DNA from: JBBDYH01 sp040901795
Lineage (GTDB): Bacteria > Planctomycetota > Planctomycetia > Pirellulales > JALHPA01
Length of the DNA stretch: 64,000 bases
Assembly (NCBI GenBank): GCA_040901795.1
Contig: JBBDYH010000154.1
Coordinates: 1 to 64,000 of the forward strand
Direction of reading: 5' to 3'
Positions 1 through 8,938 of this stretch are shown here, in pieces. Under the pieces are notes generated by a model, which was not told the DNA's origin, searched no databases, and saw only the letters and a program-made list of their open reading frames with translations. Within the stretch, counting starts at the first letter, position 1; each line of letters begins with the position of its first letter. Made by a program: the position numbers and the translations under genes.

Positions 1-105
1 GCTTAGTGCCGGTCCTCCGGACCTACGAAATCCCGAATCGCATTTTCCCGGCCCTCACGGGCCGGGCTATTCCATGTCGGCCCTCCGGGCCTGCGCTCGG
101 CAGCC
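1..105. repeat. Short GC-rich palindromes at the window edge
   Basis: This stretch after the stop of the first gene holds three short inverted repeats: GGTCC-TCC-GGACC, CGGCCC-TCA-CGGGCCG and GGCCC-TCC-GGGCC. The last one recurs in slightly different form near 4.63 and 4.70 kb with the same flanking GTCGG/CCGACAT bases, so it is a dispersed REP-like family. The hairpins may also end transcription. No gene is visible here. Confidence 0.5.
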
Positions 106-2922
106 TTACCGTATCGACACAAACTCGTGGTGGTTCAACAAAACGTGTATCAGGTTCTCGCGGGCGCGCGTGGCCGGATCGGCTGATGGTTTTGCCAAAT
201 CGGCCGCATCAGCGGTTGTGGCGCCAAAGTCACTCGCGTGACCTTCGAATCGGCCCGACTGCTCCGCGACAAAATCGAGGCACGTTTGCAATTCCTCGGC
301 AGTCGGCGCGCGCGTCAAAATCTGCTCAAATGCGGCGGTAACATACGTCGTCATATCACCTGGCGAGTCACCGGGAGCATCGCCAAGCAAGCGGCGGGCC
401 AACTGACGCGCTGCGCAGACCGTCAGTTCGCTGTTGGCCAACGCCAGCGCCTGCTGCGGGACGACGCTCTCGCGGCGCTCATAACACTCCGTCGGCGCTG
501 CCATGTCGAAAAGCTGCAAGAACAGCATCTGCTTTTCCGGCGCGCTGCGGAAGTACACGCTGCGACGCGTTACTGATAACCCCTTTGTGTGATCAAGTTC
601 TGGCCCACCGGGCGTGAGGTCAAGCGATCCCGCGACGTAGAGCACGCTGTCGCGAATCACCTCCGCCTCGACGCGGCGTGGCGTCGTCCGCCAAAGATAT
701 TTATTGTCGGGATCGATCGCGTAGCACGCCGGGTCGTTCGTCGAAGCGGTGCGATACGTATTCGAGGTCACGATCAGCCGGTGCAGATGTTTCATGGACC
801 AGCCGGATGGCTGCATCAACTCTGCCGCCAGCCAATCCAACAGCGCCGGATGGCTCGGGGCCTTGCGGTTCTGACCGAAGTCGTCCATGCTCGGGACCAG
901 ACCCGCGCCAAAGTGCCGCGCCCAGATATGGTTGGCCGCCACGCGCGCGGTGAGCGGGTTCTGCGCGTTCGCAATCCACCGCGCGAGCGCCAGCCGCCGG
1001 CCGGTGCTGGCGCGCGGATAGACCGGGCCTATGGCGCTGTACTTGTCGCTCTCGATTTTACTCGCCGCCAGCGACTCGTCGCGCTCTTTCTGTGCGGCGG
1101 CGAGCTTTTTCTCCGCTTCGGCAAGCCCCTTCTTCGCTTTCTCGTCTTTCTCGGCCGCCTGGCGAGACTTCGCAACTTCTTGCTCCGCCGTGAGCACCGC
1201 CGCTTGCGCCTTGGCAACCGCCGCCTGGCGTTCGGCTTGGCTGGCAACCTGGGTCAGTGTCTTGATCTCGTCGTCCGATTTTCCAGTTTCCAAATACTTC
1301 GCGCGATCCACAGCGAGGCGCGTTTCCAGTGAGCGCAACTCCGCTTCAGCGGCCGCAAGTTTTGCCTTTGCTAAAGCGAGGCCTGCCACTACCTCGTCGC
1401 TGGATTGCTCGCCCTTCTCCGCCTTGGCCGCGGCCTCGCTCGCCGCTGCGACGTTCGACCGGGACTTCGCCAGCATCTCGTCAATCACAAAAGGCGCGAG
1501 CGCCGGATAAAAACTCTCCACCGGCAGCGCGACCGGCTCCGCCGGCAAATCGCCGCCGCCCAAAAACGCCGGCGTGCCGGGCGTCATTGGCTTGCTCTTG
1601 TCGGGCCTGCGCTCGTCGCCATTGACGAAGAGATACGTCGTCGCGTTAAGCTCCGCATCGTAGGCGCGCGGCAAACCCCCCTTCTCCGGATCGAGCTGTC
1701 CCGGCAGTGGATCGGTCCGCACCTGATACGGCTCGAAGATTGCGCGGAACCGGTAATGCTCCTCCTGCGTGAGCAAATCGTACATATGGTCGTGGCATTG
1801 TGCACACTTCAGCGTCACCCCCAAAAACGCCCGTGACGTATGGTCGACGGTATCCGTCAGCCATTGTTCGCGGCTCAGTCGTTTATATTGCCGCACCAGA
1901 AACCCCGTCGCTCGCAGCGCATCCAGCTCGCCCGGCATCAGCTCATCGCCGGCGAGCATCTCGAGCACCATCTGGTCGTAGCCCTTGTCGGCGTTGAGCG
2001 ATTCGATGATCCAATCGCGCCATTGCCAGATGTGCGGCTGGCTGTCGCGCACCTGTTGACCCCAGCCGGCCCAATCGCTGTACCGCCAGATGTCCATCCA
2101 ATGACGCCCCCAGCGCTCGCCATAGCGCGGGCTGGCCAGTAGCCGGTCGACCACGCGCTCGTAGCTGTCGGGCGATGAGTCGTTCAAGAATTCGTGCAGC
2201 TCGTCGCGCGTCGGCGGCAGGCCGACGAGATCGAGATATACGCGTCGCAACAGCGCTTCCTTCTCGGCCGGCGGACGCGGCTTCAGCCCCAACCGCTCGT
2301 GCTCCGCGGCGATGAAGGCGTCGATGGGGTTGCGCACCCAGTTGCCAAAGGCCGCAGGCGTTTCCGGTCGTTCGACCGGCTGGAACGGGTTCCAGACAAA
2401 GGCGCCTTCGCCGGAGTGAAACTCGTCGAGCCGGCCCTTCGCCGCCGCGAGTTGTTCGCCGGTCGGCCGCTCGCCGGCCACAGCGGGCGATGTCCCCGCG
2501 AATAGCTCCAGCTCATTCGCCACGCCGTCGCGATCGGCGTCCAGACCGGCCACCTGCCGCAGACGCTCAAGAATCGACCCCGGCTGTCCGCCGCCGCGCT
2601 GCGAAGCCGCGTGCTTCTTACCCAGCTCTTGCAAGGTCCGCCCGAAGAGGTTCCACGGCTTCTTTTCGTCCGGGCTTAACTCGCCGTCTTTTAGTTGCCC
2701 GATCTCATCATCGCTCAGGTGGCAGGTATTGCAGGAATTGAACTGCTTTGGCAGAAGATCGCCATAGAACCGCACAATCGCCGCCTTGTGCGGCGGCTTG
2801 GCATGAACAGAATCCGCCCACGCCAGCAGCGCCGCGGCAACCGCCGCCCCGACGACCAACGTGTATCGCAACAGCTTCACAACCTGCGCCTCGTTAATCG
2901 CGGAAAATGCCCCCGGAACCAT
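106..2922 (-). CDS. DUF1549/DUF1553 (PSCyt2/PSD1) secreted cytochrome-type protein
   Basis: 938-residue exported protein of the family typical of planctomycetes and Verrucomicrobia. A hydrophobic segment (residues about 18-36) precedes a CxxCH heme-type motif, CNTCH at 64-68. An EF-hand-like acidic loop (DADRDG, about 128-133) follows. The DUF1549 region covers about 198-400 and contains a second CxxCH, CAQCH at 373-377. An Ala/Lys/Glu-rich coiled coil spans about 480-620, and DUF1553 runs from about 650 to the end. Members are usually encoded next to a DUF1501 protein; that partner would lie before base 1, so it cannot be checked. The substrate is unknown; roles in sulfated-polysaccharide or other periplasmic oxidation are often suggested but not shown by this sequence. 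Confidence 0.9.
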   Translation of the reverse strand: MVPGAFSAINEAQVVKLLRYTLVVGAAVAAALLAWADSVHAKPPHKAAIVRFYGDLLPKQFNSCNTCHLSDDEIGQLKDGELSPDEKKPWNLFGRTLQELGKKHAASQRGGGQPGSILERLRQVAGLDADRDGVANELELFAGTSPAVAGERPTGEQLAAAKGRLDEFHSGEGAFVWNPFQPVERPETPAAFGNWVRNPIDAFIAAEHERLGLKPRPPAEKEALLRRVYLDLVGLPPTRDELHEFLNDSSPDSYERVVDRLLASPRYGERWGRHWMDIWRYSDWAGWGQQVRDSQPHIWQWRDWIIESLNADKGYDQMVLEMLAGDELMPGELDALRATGFLVRQYKRLSREQWLTDTVDHTSRAFLGVTLKCAQCHDHMYDLLTQEEHYRFRAIFEPYQVRTDPLPGQLDPEKGGLPRAYDAELNATTYLFVNGDERRPDKSKPMTPGTPAFLGGGDLPAEPVALPVESFYPALAPFVIDEMLAKSRSNVAAASEAAAKAEKGEQSSDEVVAGLALAKAKLAAAEAELRSLETRLAVDRAKYLETGKSDDEIKTLTQVASQAERQAAVAKAQAAVLTAEQEVAKSRQAAEKDEKAKKGLAEAEKKLAAAQKERDESLAASKIESDKYSAIGPVYPRASTGRRLALARWIANAQNPLTARVAANHIWARHFGAGLVPSMDDFGQNRKAPSHPALLDWLAAELMQPSGWSMKHLHRLIVTSNTYRTASTNDPACYAIDPDNKYLWRTTPRRVEAEVIRDSVLYVAGSLDLTPGGPELDHTKGLSVTRRSVYFRSAPEKQMLFLQLFDMAAPTECYERRESVVPQQALALANSELTVCAARQLARRLLGDAPGDSPGDMTTYVTAAFEQILTRAPTAEELQTCLDFVAEQSGRFEGHASDFGATTADAADLAKPSADPATRARENLIHVLLNHHEFVSIR

Positions 2923-2977
2923 CGACTCTGGCTTATGCGAACCTATCTCCTCGATTACTTTCTGTCAACCAACGCGG

Positions 2978-3024
2978 TTGGAGTTCAAGCGTTAGCTTGC
3001 CGCCGGGTTGACGCTTTAGCTGGC
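2978..3024. repeat. Copy of the GGAGTTCAAGCTTTAGCTTG repeat family
   Basis: TTGGAGTTCAAGCGTTAGC followed by TTGCCGCC and a second degenerate half (GACGCTTTAGCTGG). The same unit occurs at 19.2 kb (three tandem copies plus one inverted), 23.96, 36.8 and 53.15 kb. The core can form a CAAGC-loop-GCTTG hairpin. It lies in the 145-bp gap between two minus-strand genes. Confidence 0.75.
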
Positions 3025-3067
3025 CCTAAACGACCGCGACGCAGCCGTTAACCTCCTGGTATGGCGA

Positions 3068-4585
3068 TCACATCATCGGCGATTGCCCGTACAGGTTTGG
3101 GGGCCATTGCCACTTTGGCGATCGAATCAATTCCAACCCCTCGCGAACCGACAAGCCGAACGACACTTGCCGTCGAATCGCTTGTTGAATCCTTTCCCAA
3201 TTGCTCCATTCTTCCGCCGACGGCGTGTGCGACGACTCGTACGGCACCTCCTGACCCACCAGAAGCGACAAATATCCTTCTGTGCCGAACTGATCGCGCG
3301 GGTCCAGCATAATGCTCCGCCACAGCGTCGTAGGACCAAGCTGCTGGTAACACGCCACGATGTCGGCGGCGCTCTCGATGTCGGCGTCGTTCTGACAGGC
3401 CCGCCAGTACGGAGTCTCATAACGGTAGTTGAACTTGAAGTGGATCGACAGGAACCGGCGAATCTGGTCCCAGCTCGAGGCGTTGCGGCGATTGTAGAGC
3501 TCGCGAACCGATGGTCGTATCTGCCGGTCGCACTCGTGCAGCGCTTCGGCCAGCACGTTAGTCTGTCCGCAGATCGCGGCGAGCCCCGTCGATTCGAGCG
3601 GCTCGACGAAGCCGGACGAGTTGCCAACGGCCACGACGTTTTTTACCCAGGCGCTTACGAACCGGCCTGTGCGATACCGTACCACTCGCGTGCTCGTGAT
3701 TTTCGGGTTTTTTTGGCGAAACTCGGTTTCGGCTTCGTGATCGCTGATGAAGTCGCTGGAGTACACATAGCCACGGTTGATGTGGAATTCATGGTCGATC
3801 TGCCAGCACCAGCCGGCGCTCATCGTCTCGGCGGTCGTGTACGGCTTAATCGGCTCGTCGTCGCGCTGCCAACTGCCGACGACGGCGCGATCGTTGAACA
3901 GGCTGGGCGTGAAGCTGATGTATGGCTCGTGCAGCGTCTTATCCACCAGCAGCGACACAAACCCGGAGCAATCGACAAACAGGTCGCTGGCTACGACGGC
4001 CCCAGACGCTACGCGCAGCCCGGTGACGCCGTGCTCGTCCTGCAGCACTTCCTCGACGATGCCTTCTTGGATCGTCACGCCCATCCGCCGCGCGATCGCC
4101 TCCAGGTAATTCACGAACGTGACGTTTTCGATGTGATACGCCAGGCCGTTGTTGACGATCGGACGTCCCTGCGCATCGCGGGCGAAAACTTTGTTCTGCG
4201 TCATCAGGCCCGAGGTGACGCCCACATAATCCATTGGCCCGCGGCAATAATAGCCGGTGACCTTGGGGAGCAACTGATACTTCGAATCGAGCTGATGGTT
4301 GAAGGAGTAATCAAAGAACGGCCGCTTGCCCCAAAGAAAGCGGATTCCCAGCTTCCACTGCGGCTGGGCCAGCGCGTAGAACTCCTTGAGGTCGAGCTTG
4401 AGATAATCGTGCAGATGCTGGGGCAGAACAATGGTCGTGGCCTCACCGACGCCGATGACGCCGATCTCCTTCGAGCGCAGGACGGTGACGGGCAATTGCG
4501 GGTGCCGATAGCGCAGCGTAATTGCCGCCAAAAACCCGGCGCTTCCGCCGCCCAGGATCAGCACATTGTCGATTCGGTTCTGCAT
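3068..4585 (-). CDS. Tryptophan halogenase-family flavin-dependent protein
   Basis: About 505 residues from the ATG at 4585, chosen because the FAD-binding sequence starts right after it; an upstream in-frame ATG at 4651 would add 22 unrelated residues. Visible motifs: dinucleotide-binding GGGSAG at 12-17, the IGVGEAT segment at 44-50 conserved in flavin-dependent halogenases, and a Lys at about 78 in QWKLGIRF, the position expected for the catalytic lysine. The halogenase WxWxIP motif appears as WCWQID, with Pro replaced by Asp. By family it would use FADH2 from a separate flavin reductase to halogenate an indole-like substrate. No biosynthetic cluster surrounds it; a flavin reductase-like gene lies 19 kb away. 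Substrate unknown. Confidence 0.85.
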   Translation of the reverse strand: MQNRIDNVLILGGGSAGFLAAITLRYRHPQLPVTVLRSKEIGVIGVGEATTIVLPQHLHDYLKLDLKEFYALAQPQWKLGIRFLWGKRPFFDYSFNHQLDSKYQLLPKVTGYYCRGPMDYVGVTSGLMTQNKVFARDAQGRPIVNNGLAYHIENVTFVNYLEAIARRMGVTIQEGIVEEVLQDEHGVTGLRVASGAVVASDLFVDCSGFVSLLVDKTLHEPYISFTPSLFNDRAVVGSWQRDDEPIKPYTTAETMSAGWCWQIDHEFHINRGYVYSSDFISDHEAETEFRQKNPKITSTRVVRYRTGRFVSAWVKNVVAVGNSSGFVEPLESTGLAAICGQTNVLAEALHECDRQIRPSVRELYNRRNASSWDQIRRFLSIHFKFNYRYETPYWRACQNDADIESAADIVACYQQLGPTTLWRSIMLDPRDQFGTEGYLSLLVGQEVPYESSHTPSAEEWSNWERIQQAIRRQVSFGLSVREGLELIRSPKWQWPPNLYGQSPMM

Positions 4586-4965
4586 TGCACCGTCCATTGT
4601 GCTTGACGATTTCGCGCCCCGCCACCTGCGGAAGGCCCGGAGGGCCGACATTTGCTAGCCGTGGGCGCCAGCCCACGGACCGCCATCGTAATCGATGCAT
4701 GAAGGCCCGTAGGGCCGACATTGTATGCGGTTTAGAAACGAGAAACGAACAATTGGCAGAGAACCAATCGCCGCTCCCAAAACCACATCGAGATGCCCAA
4801 CGTTGCGAAAGAAACCACCAAAGTCGCCAGAACAGCGGCCGCCACATTCCGCGGCGGCACGTCACGTTTCAACTACGACGTCTTCGTTCCGCGGACTGCG
4901 ATCCTGCGGTGCTGAATACGGGATCTCGTCCCTCATCGATCACCGCTGTCGCCGAGAGGGTTCCG
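4586..4965. other. Intergenic region with two REP-like palindromes, no gene seen
   Basis: Bases 4634-4725 hold two direct copies of a hairpin (AAGGCCC-GGA-GGGCCGACAT and a G-T variant) separated by a different palindrome (GCCGTGGGC-GCCA-GCCCACGG). From 4726 to 4965 I find no plausible gene, repeat or RNA on either strand. The region separates the halogenase start from the end of a small basic protein gene, so it probably holds the halogenase promoter, but no clear -35/-10 pair stands out. Confidence 0.5.
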
Positions 4966-5121
4966 CTAACCCTTCCTCTGCTTCGACGACCCCGTACGTC
5001 GGCTGGCGCCCGTGCGGGTTTTCTTTTGCGGCTCGCCGCCACTCTTCGCCTTCGCCCGCCCATGATCTGCCGCCAGCTTTCGCTCACCGTCTTTTCCTAT
5101 CATGCTTTTTGTCTTGGCCAT
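4966..5121 (-). CDS. Small basic Lys/Arg-rich protein (51 aa)
   Basis: A 51-residue ORF beginning MAKTKSMIGKDGERK and ending in a Lys/Arg/Ser/Gly-rich tail. It has no hydrophobic segment. The start is well supported: a strong ribosome-binding site, AAAGGAGA, sits about 7 bases before the ATG at 5121. Composition resembles small nucleic-acid-binding proteins, but I do not recognise a family. It stands alone between two repeat-bearing intergenic regions. Coding status rests mainly on the ribosome-binding site and codon-like composition. Confidence 0.5.
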   Translation of the reverse strand: MAKTKSMIGKDGERKLAADHGRAKAKSGGEPQKKTRTGASRRTGSSKQRKG

Positions 5122-5613
5122 GATCGGTCTCCTTTTGCCGGCCCAAACGTGCAACTCATATGCCGTTGGCACAACCTACAATGGGGCTTAGCTTACGGCG
5201 CTTACTATTGGGAAAGCCCGCATGAGCGAACAACGTTATTGGCTTGTGGCGGATACCGTCGAGTTCGGCAGTATTTGGTAAATTGACCTTGAGAAGCACC
5301 GGCCGAGTGCGAACCGTATCACCGCTGCGAGTTCGCCGCGGCGGACTCGCCCACGTGAATGCCGACGTAAGCCTCGTCCAACTTGCCCACTGGCAACTCT
5401 GCTGCCCATAATGGCAAATCCTCGCGTTTGCCGTTGGCTGTTGCGGGCGGTGGAACTCGTCAATGAGCCACACACGATTGGCTCGCCGATGGCAATGGCT
5501 CACAACAACGTCGCCCCTCCGGGGCTTTTTGTTTCTCGCCTGATCGGATCCGGGGGCTGGCGCCGCCGGCTACAGAATGTCGCCCCTCCGGGGCTTTTTG
5601 GGAGCTGCAACTG
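5122..5613. repeat. Intergenic region with two terminator-like REP hairpins
   Basis: No convincing gene lies in 5122-5500. Bases 5508-5531 and 5577-5601 carry the same unit, GTCGCCCCTCC then GGGGCTTTTTG, forming a GCCCC-TCC-GGGGC hairpin followed by five T residues. Between them is GGCTGGCGCCGCCGGCT. Each unit therefore looks both like a REP element and like a rho-independent terminator. The second copy ends 12 bases before the ATG of the next gene and so lies in its 5' leader. Confidence 0.55.
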
Positions 5614-7425
5614 ATGCATTTTTTCCGCTGTCTTTGTCCCGCTTCAATCGTCATTCTGGCGGCGCTGTTTCTTGTGTTGAGCGCCGTCCAAGCCGCCGAT
5701 AGCGAAAAGCCGCCGCATGGACAAGATAAACCGCCAGGGCCGGCGCTATCGCCCGAAGAGGCCATCAAGAAAATGACCGTCCCCGAAGGCTTTTCCGTCG
5801 AGCTCGTCGCCAGCGAGCCGATGATCGTCAACCCCGTCGCCATGACCATCGATGAGCGCGGGCGGTTCTGGATCACCGAAAGTCTGGAGTATCCGCGCCG
5901 CAAGCCCGGACTCGGACAGGACCGCGTGAAGGTGCTCGAGGACACCGATGGCGACGGCCGCATGGATAAAGCCACGATTTTCGCCGACGGCCTCAATATC
6001 CCCTCGGGTATCGCCGTCGGCCATGGCGGCGTGTGGGTGGCGAACGCGCCGGACATCCTCTTCATGCAAGATACCGACGGCGACCTGAAAGCCGACAGGC
6101 GGGAGGTGGTCGTCACCGGCTTCGGCCGCGACGACACACATGAGCTGCCTAACTCGCTCACCTGGGGTCCCGACGGCTGGCTCTACGGCCTCAACGGCGT
6201 CTTTAACCGCAGCGTCGTCGAGCAGAACGGCAAAAAGTTTGACTTCACATGTGCGCTGTTTCGCATCCATCCGCGGACGCGCGAATTTCAGCTTTTCGCG
6301 CAGGGCACTAGCAACGCTTGGGGCGTCGCCTGGGACACCGAAGGCAGCGCGTTCGTCAGCGCCTGCGTGATCGACCACCTCTGGCACCTTGCCGAGAGCG
6401 GCTACTATCACCGCCAAGGCGGCCCGTATCCCGACTTCACCTGGAAGCTCAATTCCATCGTCAAGCACAAGCACCAGAAGGCGGCTTACTGCGGAATCCA
6501 CGTCTTTGATAGCGACGCCTACCCCGAGCAGTACCGCGAGAAGCTCTACATGGGCAACATCCACGGCAACTGCATCAACAGCGATAAGCTCGAGCGCCGC
6601 GGCAGCACCTACTTCGCCACCGGCGAGCCCGATTTTCTCTCCGCCAACGACGCCTGGTTCATGCCCGTGGTGCAGAAGACCGGCCCCGATGGCTGCCTGT
6701 ACGTCCTCGACTGGTACGACCGCTATCACTGCTATCAAGACGCTAACCGCGACCCGGCCGGCATCGATCGCCTCAAGGGACGGCTCTACCGAGTGCGCTA
6801 CAACAACACGCCGCGCGCCGAAGCGTTTGACCTCGCGAAGGAATCCGACGAGCAGTTGTTTGCGCGTCTGGCAAGCCCCAATGTTTTCTATCGCGACATT
6901 GCGCAGCGAATTCTCTCCGAGCGCAACCATCCAGAAGCGAATGAGCGGCTCGAGGCGGTCGTGCTCGACGATGCCAAACCGCGGAAACAGCGGATGCACG
7001 CCCTCTGGGGGCGCATCGGCGCCGGGCCGCTGCCGGCCGAGTTTCATCTCAAGCTGCTCAATCACGCCGATCCCACCTTCCAGGCCTGGGGCGTTCGTGC
7101 GGCTGGCAACATGGGAGAGGTCGATCCGCGATTGCTCGATCGCATCTCCGAGCTAGCCATCGCCGGCGCGCCTGATGTGCTCTTACAAGTGGCGGTCGCG
7201 GCGCCGAAGCTGCGCGGCTTCGATCCGCTCTACGCGCTGGTGGATGTGCTGGCCCACAGCGGCGACGATTCCCTGCTACCGGTCATCGTCTGGCAAAACG
7301 TCCATCCGCTGTTGGCCAACGACACCGCCAAGTTCCTCGCTCTAGTCAAAGAACGCGGCGTAAAACTTTCGCCCGAGTTCACCAAGCGCATGACCGAGCG
7401 CGTGCTGGCGTCGAAAAAGAAGTAA
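5614..7425 (+). CDS. PVC-type membrane-bound dehydrogenase N-terminal protein (Piru_Ver N-terminal family)
   Basis: 603 residues. A signal peptide (about 1-27, ending VQAA) is followed by a beta-propeller of the type named PVC-type or Pirellula/Verrucomicrobium membrane-bound dehydrogenase domain (about 48-400), with repeated acidic DTDGDGRMDK and DTDGDLKADR loops, WITESLEYP and LTWGPDGWLYG. HEAT-like helices run from about 430 to the end. Related proteins normally continue into a C-terminal heme-binding domain with CxxCH. Here the protein stops within the HEAT region and the rest is a separate gene starting 172 bases downstream. The two probably form one functional pair acting in the periplasm. 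Substrate unknown. Confidence 0.85.
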   Translation: MHFFRCLCPASIVILAALFLVLSAVQAADSEKPPHGQDKPPGPALSPEEAIKKMTVPEGFSVELVASEPMIVNPVAMTIDERGRFWITESLEYPRRKPGLGQDRVKVLEDTDGDGRMDKATIFADGLNIPSGIAVGHGGVWVANAPDILFMQDTDGDLKADRREVVVTGFGRDDTHELPNSLTWGPDGWLYGLNGVFNRSVVEQNGKKFDFTCALFRIHPRTREFQLFAQGTSNAWGVAWDTEGSAFVSACVIDHLWHLAESGYYHRQGGPYPDFTWKLNSIVKHKHQKAAYCGIHVFDSDAYPEQYREKLYMGNIHGNCINSDKLERRGSTYFATGEPDFLSANDAWFMPVVQKTGPDGCLYVLDWYDRYHCYQDANRDPAGIDRLKGRLYRVRYNNTPRAEAFDLAKESDEQLFARLASPNVFYRDIAQRILSERNHPEANERLEAVVLDDAKPRKQRMHALWGRIGAGPLPAEFHLKLLNHADPTFQAWGVRAAGNMGEVDPRLLDRISELAIAGAPDVLLQVAVAAPKLRGFDPLYALVDVLAHSGDDSLLPVIVWQNVHPLLANDTAKFLALVKERGVKLSPEFTKRMTERVLASKKK

Positions 7426-7430
7426 GTTGA

Positions 7431-7582
7431 AACGCCGAGGCGCGGAGACGCGGAGAGGACCACGGATAACGCTGATGGCGCGGATAAGATCGATCAAGTG
7501 AGTCCAACGAATTCATCCGTGATATTCGCGTTATCCGTGGTTAAGGAATTCAATTCTTTGCGCCTCCGCGTCTCGGCGGTTA
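7431..7582. repeat. MITE-like nested inverted repeat, copy 1
   Basis: The outer arms read AACGCCGAGGCGCGGAGACG at the left and CGTCTCGGCGGTT at the right. Inside them lies a second perfect 13-bp inverted pair, CCACGGATAACGC and GCGTTATCCGTGG. It fills the gap between the two halves of the split dehydrogenase gene. Related outer arms occur at 32055, 47928 and 49325. No coding capacity. It can fold into a long hairpin in RNA or single-stranded DNA. Confidence 0.8.
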
Positions 7583-7597
7583 AAAAAAACTGACACC

Positions 7598-8875
7598 ATG
7601 AAGACGTTCGCCATTTGTTTGATCCTTCCTATTTGCTCGACGATGGCGCGCGCCGACGAGTCCTTTGACCCCGAACCCGTCGTCGCACTCTTCGAACTCG
7701 TTGCCGAGAACACCGACGACCCCCAGGCGGCGCGCGAGTGCCTGAGTGTGCTCGCCGAAAAAGTCCAAACACGCGAACTAGCCGGCGAGTCGCTAGTCAC
7801 GTTGCGCAAGCGCTTGCAACCCGCGCTAGCCAAGATTGTCACCGACCAGAAGCACGCGCTGTTTCTCGACGCAGCGCTTTTGAGCGCCGCCTGGAAAGAC
7901 GACAAAGCGCTTGTCACCGTCCGCGGCATACTGGGTTCGATTAAGTACGATGACGCCCAGCGGCTCAAAGCCCTGCAAGCCCTGGTTGCAGCCGGCGACA
8001 AGTCGCTCGATCAGAAAGTCGCCGAAATGCTCGCCGACGCAAAGCACAACTCCGCCGACTTTCGCGCGGGTGCGCTGACTGCCCTCGGCCGCTCGGATAG
8101 CCCGCAGGTCGCCGAGACTGTGCTCGCGGCTTACCCCAAGCTCGAACCAGACTTGCAACCCAAAGCCATCGAGCTACTCACGCAGCGGCCCCTATGGGCG
8201 AAAACCCTGTTGGCGGCCATCGGTCGCAATGAGCTACCGACCACAGTGCTGAACGCCACTCAGGTGGCGCGCCTGCAAGCCAGCCGCGACGAAGAGCTGG
8301 TCAAACTCGTCAAAAGCAAGTGGGGCACAGTCCGAACCGAGCGCAATCCCAACCGCGAAAAGGTCATCGCCGAGCTGCGCGACCACATTCGCCGCACGCC
8401 CGGCGATCCCTTCCGCGGTGAGCAGGTGTTTAAGACGCTCTGCGCCCAATGCCACAAGATCTACGGCGAGGGGCACGAAGTCGGCCCCGATCTCACCGGC
8501 AACGGCCGCAGCAGCTTCGATCAACTCCTGAGTAACGTCTTCGATCCCAACCTGGTCATCGGCGGCGTCTATCAACTCTATACCGTGATCGACGGCGACG
8601 GCCGCTCGATCTCAGGACTGCTCGTCGAAGACAATGACCAGCGGATCGTGCTCAAACTGCAAGGGGGGAAAACCGAAACTGTCCCCCGCGAGAACGTTGA
8701 AGAAGTCATCATCAGCCAGCTTTCGATGATGCCCGAAGACGTCGAAAAGCAGTTCAAGCCGCAACAAATCGCCGATCTTTTCGCCTTCCTCACACTCGAC
8801 AAACATCCCCGCGACCCCACCGCCAAACAGCTTCCGGGCGTTCGCGAACCAAAACCATCAGCCGCAGGGCGCTAG
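7598..8875 (+). CDS. Secreted HEAT-repeat plus heme-binding CxxCH protein (Piru_Ver C-terminal family)
   Basis: 425 residues with its own signal peptide (about 1-19, ending ARA). HEAT-like helices (about 25-240) lead to a c-type cytochrome domain with CAQCH at 282-286, then GPDLTGNGRSSFDQLLSNVFDPNLVI-type sequence and a likely Met axial ligand in the LSMMPEDV segment near residue 376. This C-terminal domain is the Pirellula/Verrucomicrobium heme-binding domain normally fused to the propeller domain of the preceding gene. Same strand as that gene, 172 bases apart with a MITE-like repeat between. It should pass electrons from the upstream dehydrogenase-like partner; this is inferred from the fused relatives. 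Confidence 0.85.
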   Translation: MKTFAICLILPICSTMARADESFDPEPVVALFELVAENTDDPQAARECLSVLAEKVQTRELAGESLVTLRKRLQPALAKIVTDQKHALFLDAALLSAAWKDDKALVTVRGILGSIKYDDAQRLKALQALVAAGDKSLDQKVAEMLADAKHNSADFRAGALTALGRSDSPQVAETVLAAYPKLEPDLQPKAIELLTQRPLWAKTLLAAIGRNELPTTVLNATQVARLQASRDEELVKLVKSKWGTVRTERNPNREKVIAELRDHIRRTPGDPFRGEQVFKTLCAQCHKIYGEGHEVGPDLTGNGRSSFDQLLSNVFDPNLVIGGVYQLYTVIDGDGRSISGLLVEDNDQRIVLKLQGGKTETVPRENVEEVIISQLSMMPEDVEKQFKPQQIADLFAFLTLDKHPRDPTAKQLPGVREPKPSAAGR

Positions 8876-8938
8876 CCCACGGTTGTTGCGGGAACCGGAC
8901 GCTAGCGCGTGCCGGCTAATCTACGCGGTATTCAATCA

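Noticed and set aside
3083..4606. 507-codon open frame on the plus strand opposite the halogenase gene
   Set aside because: Complement of a gene with FAD motifs; Arg/His-rich translation of no known type.
5156..5503. 115-codon minus-strand open frame between the small basic gene and the dehydrogenase gene
   Set aside because: No ribosome-binding site, no recognisable sequence, and it runs into a repeat at its 5' side.
5746..7065. 439-codon open frame on the minus strand opposite the dehydrogenase gene
   Set aside because: Ala/Val/Gly-rich shadow translation without motifs, covering a strongly supported gene.
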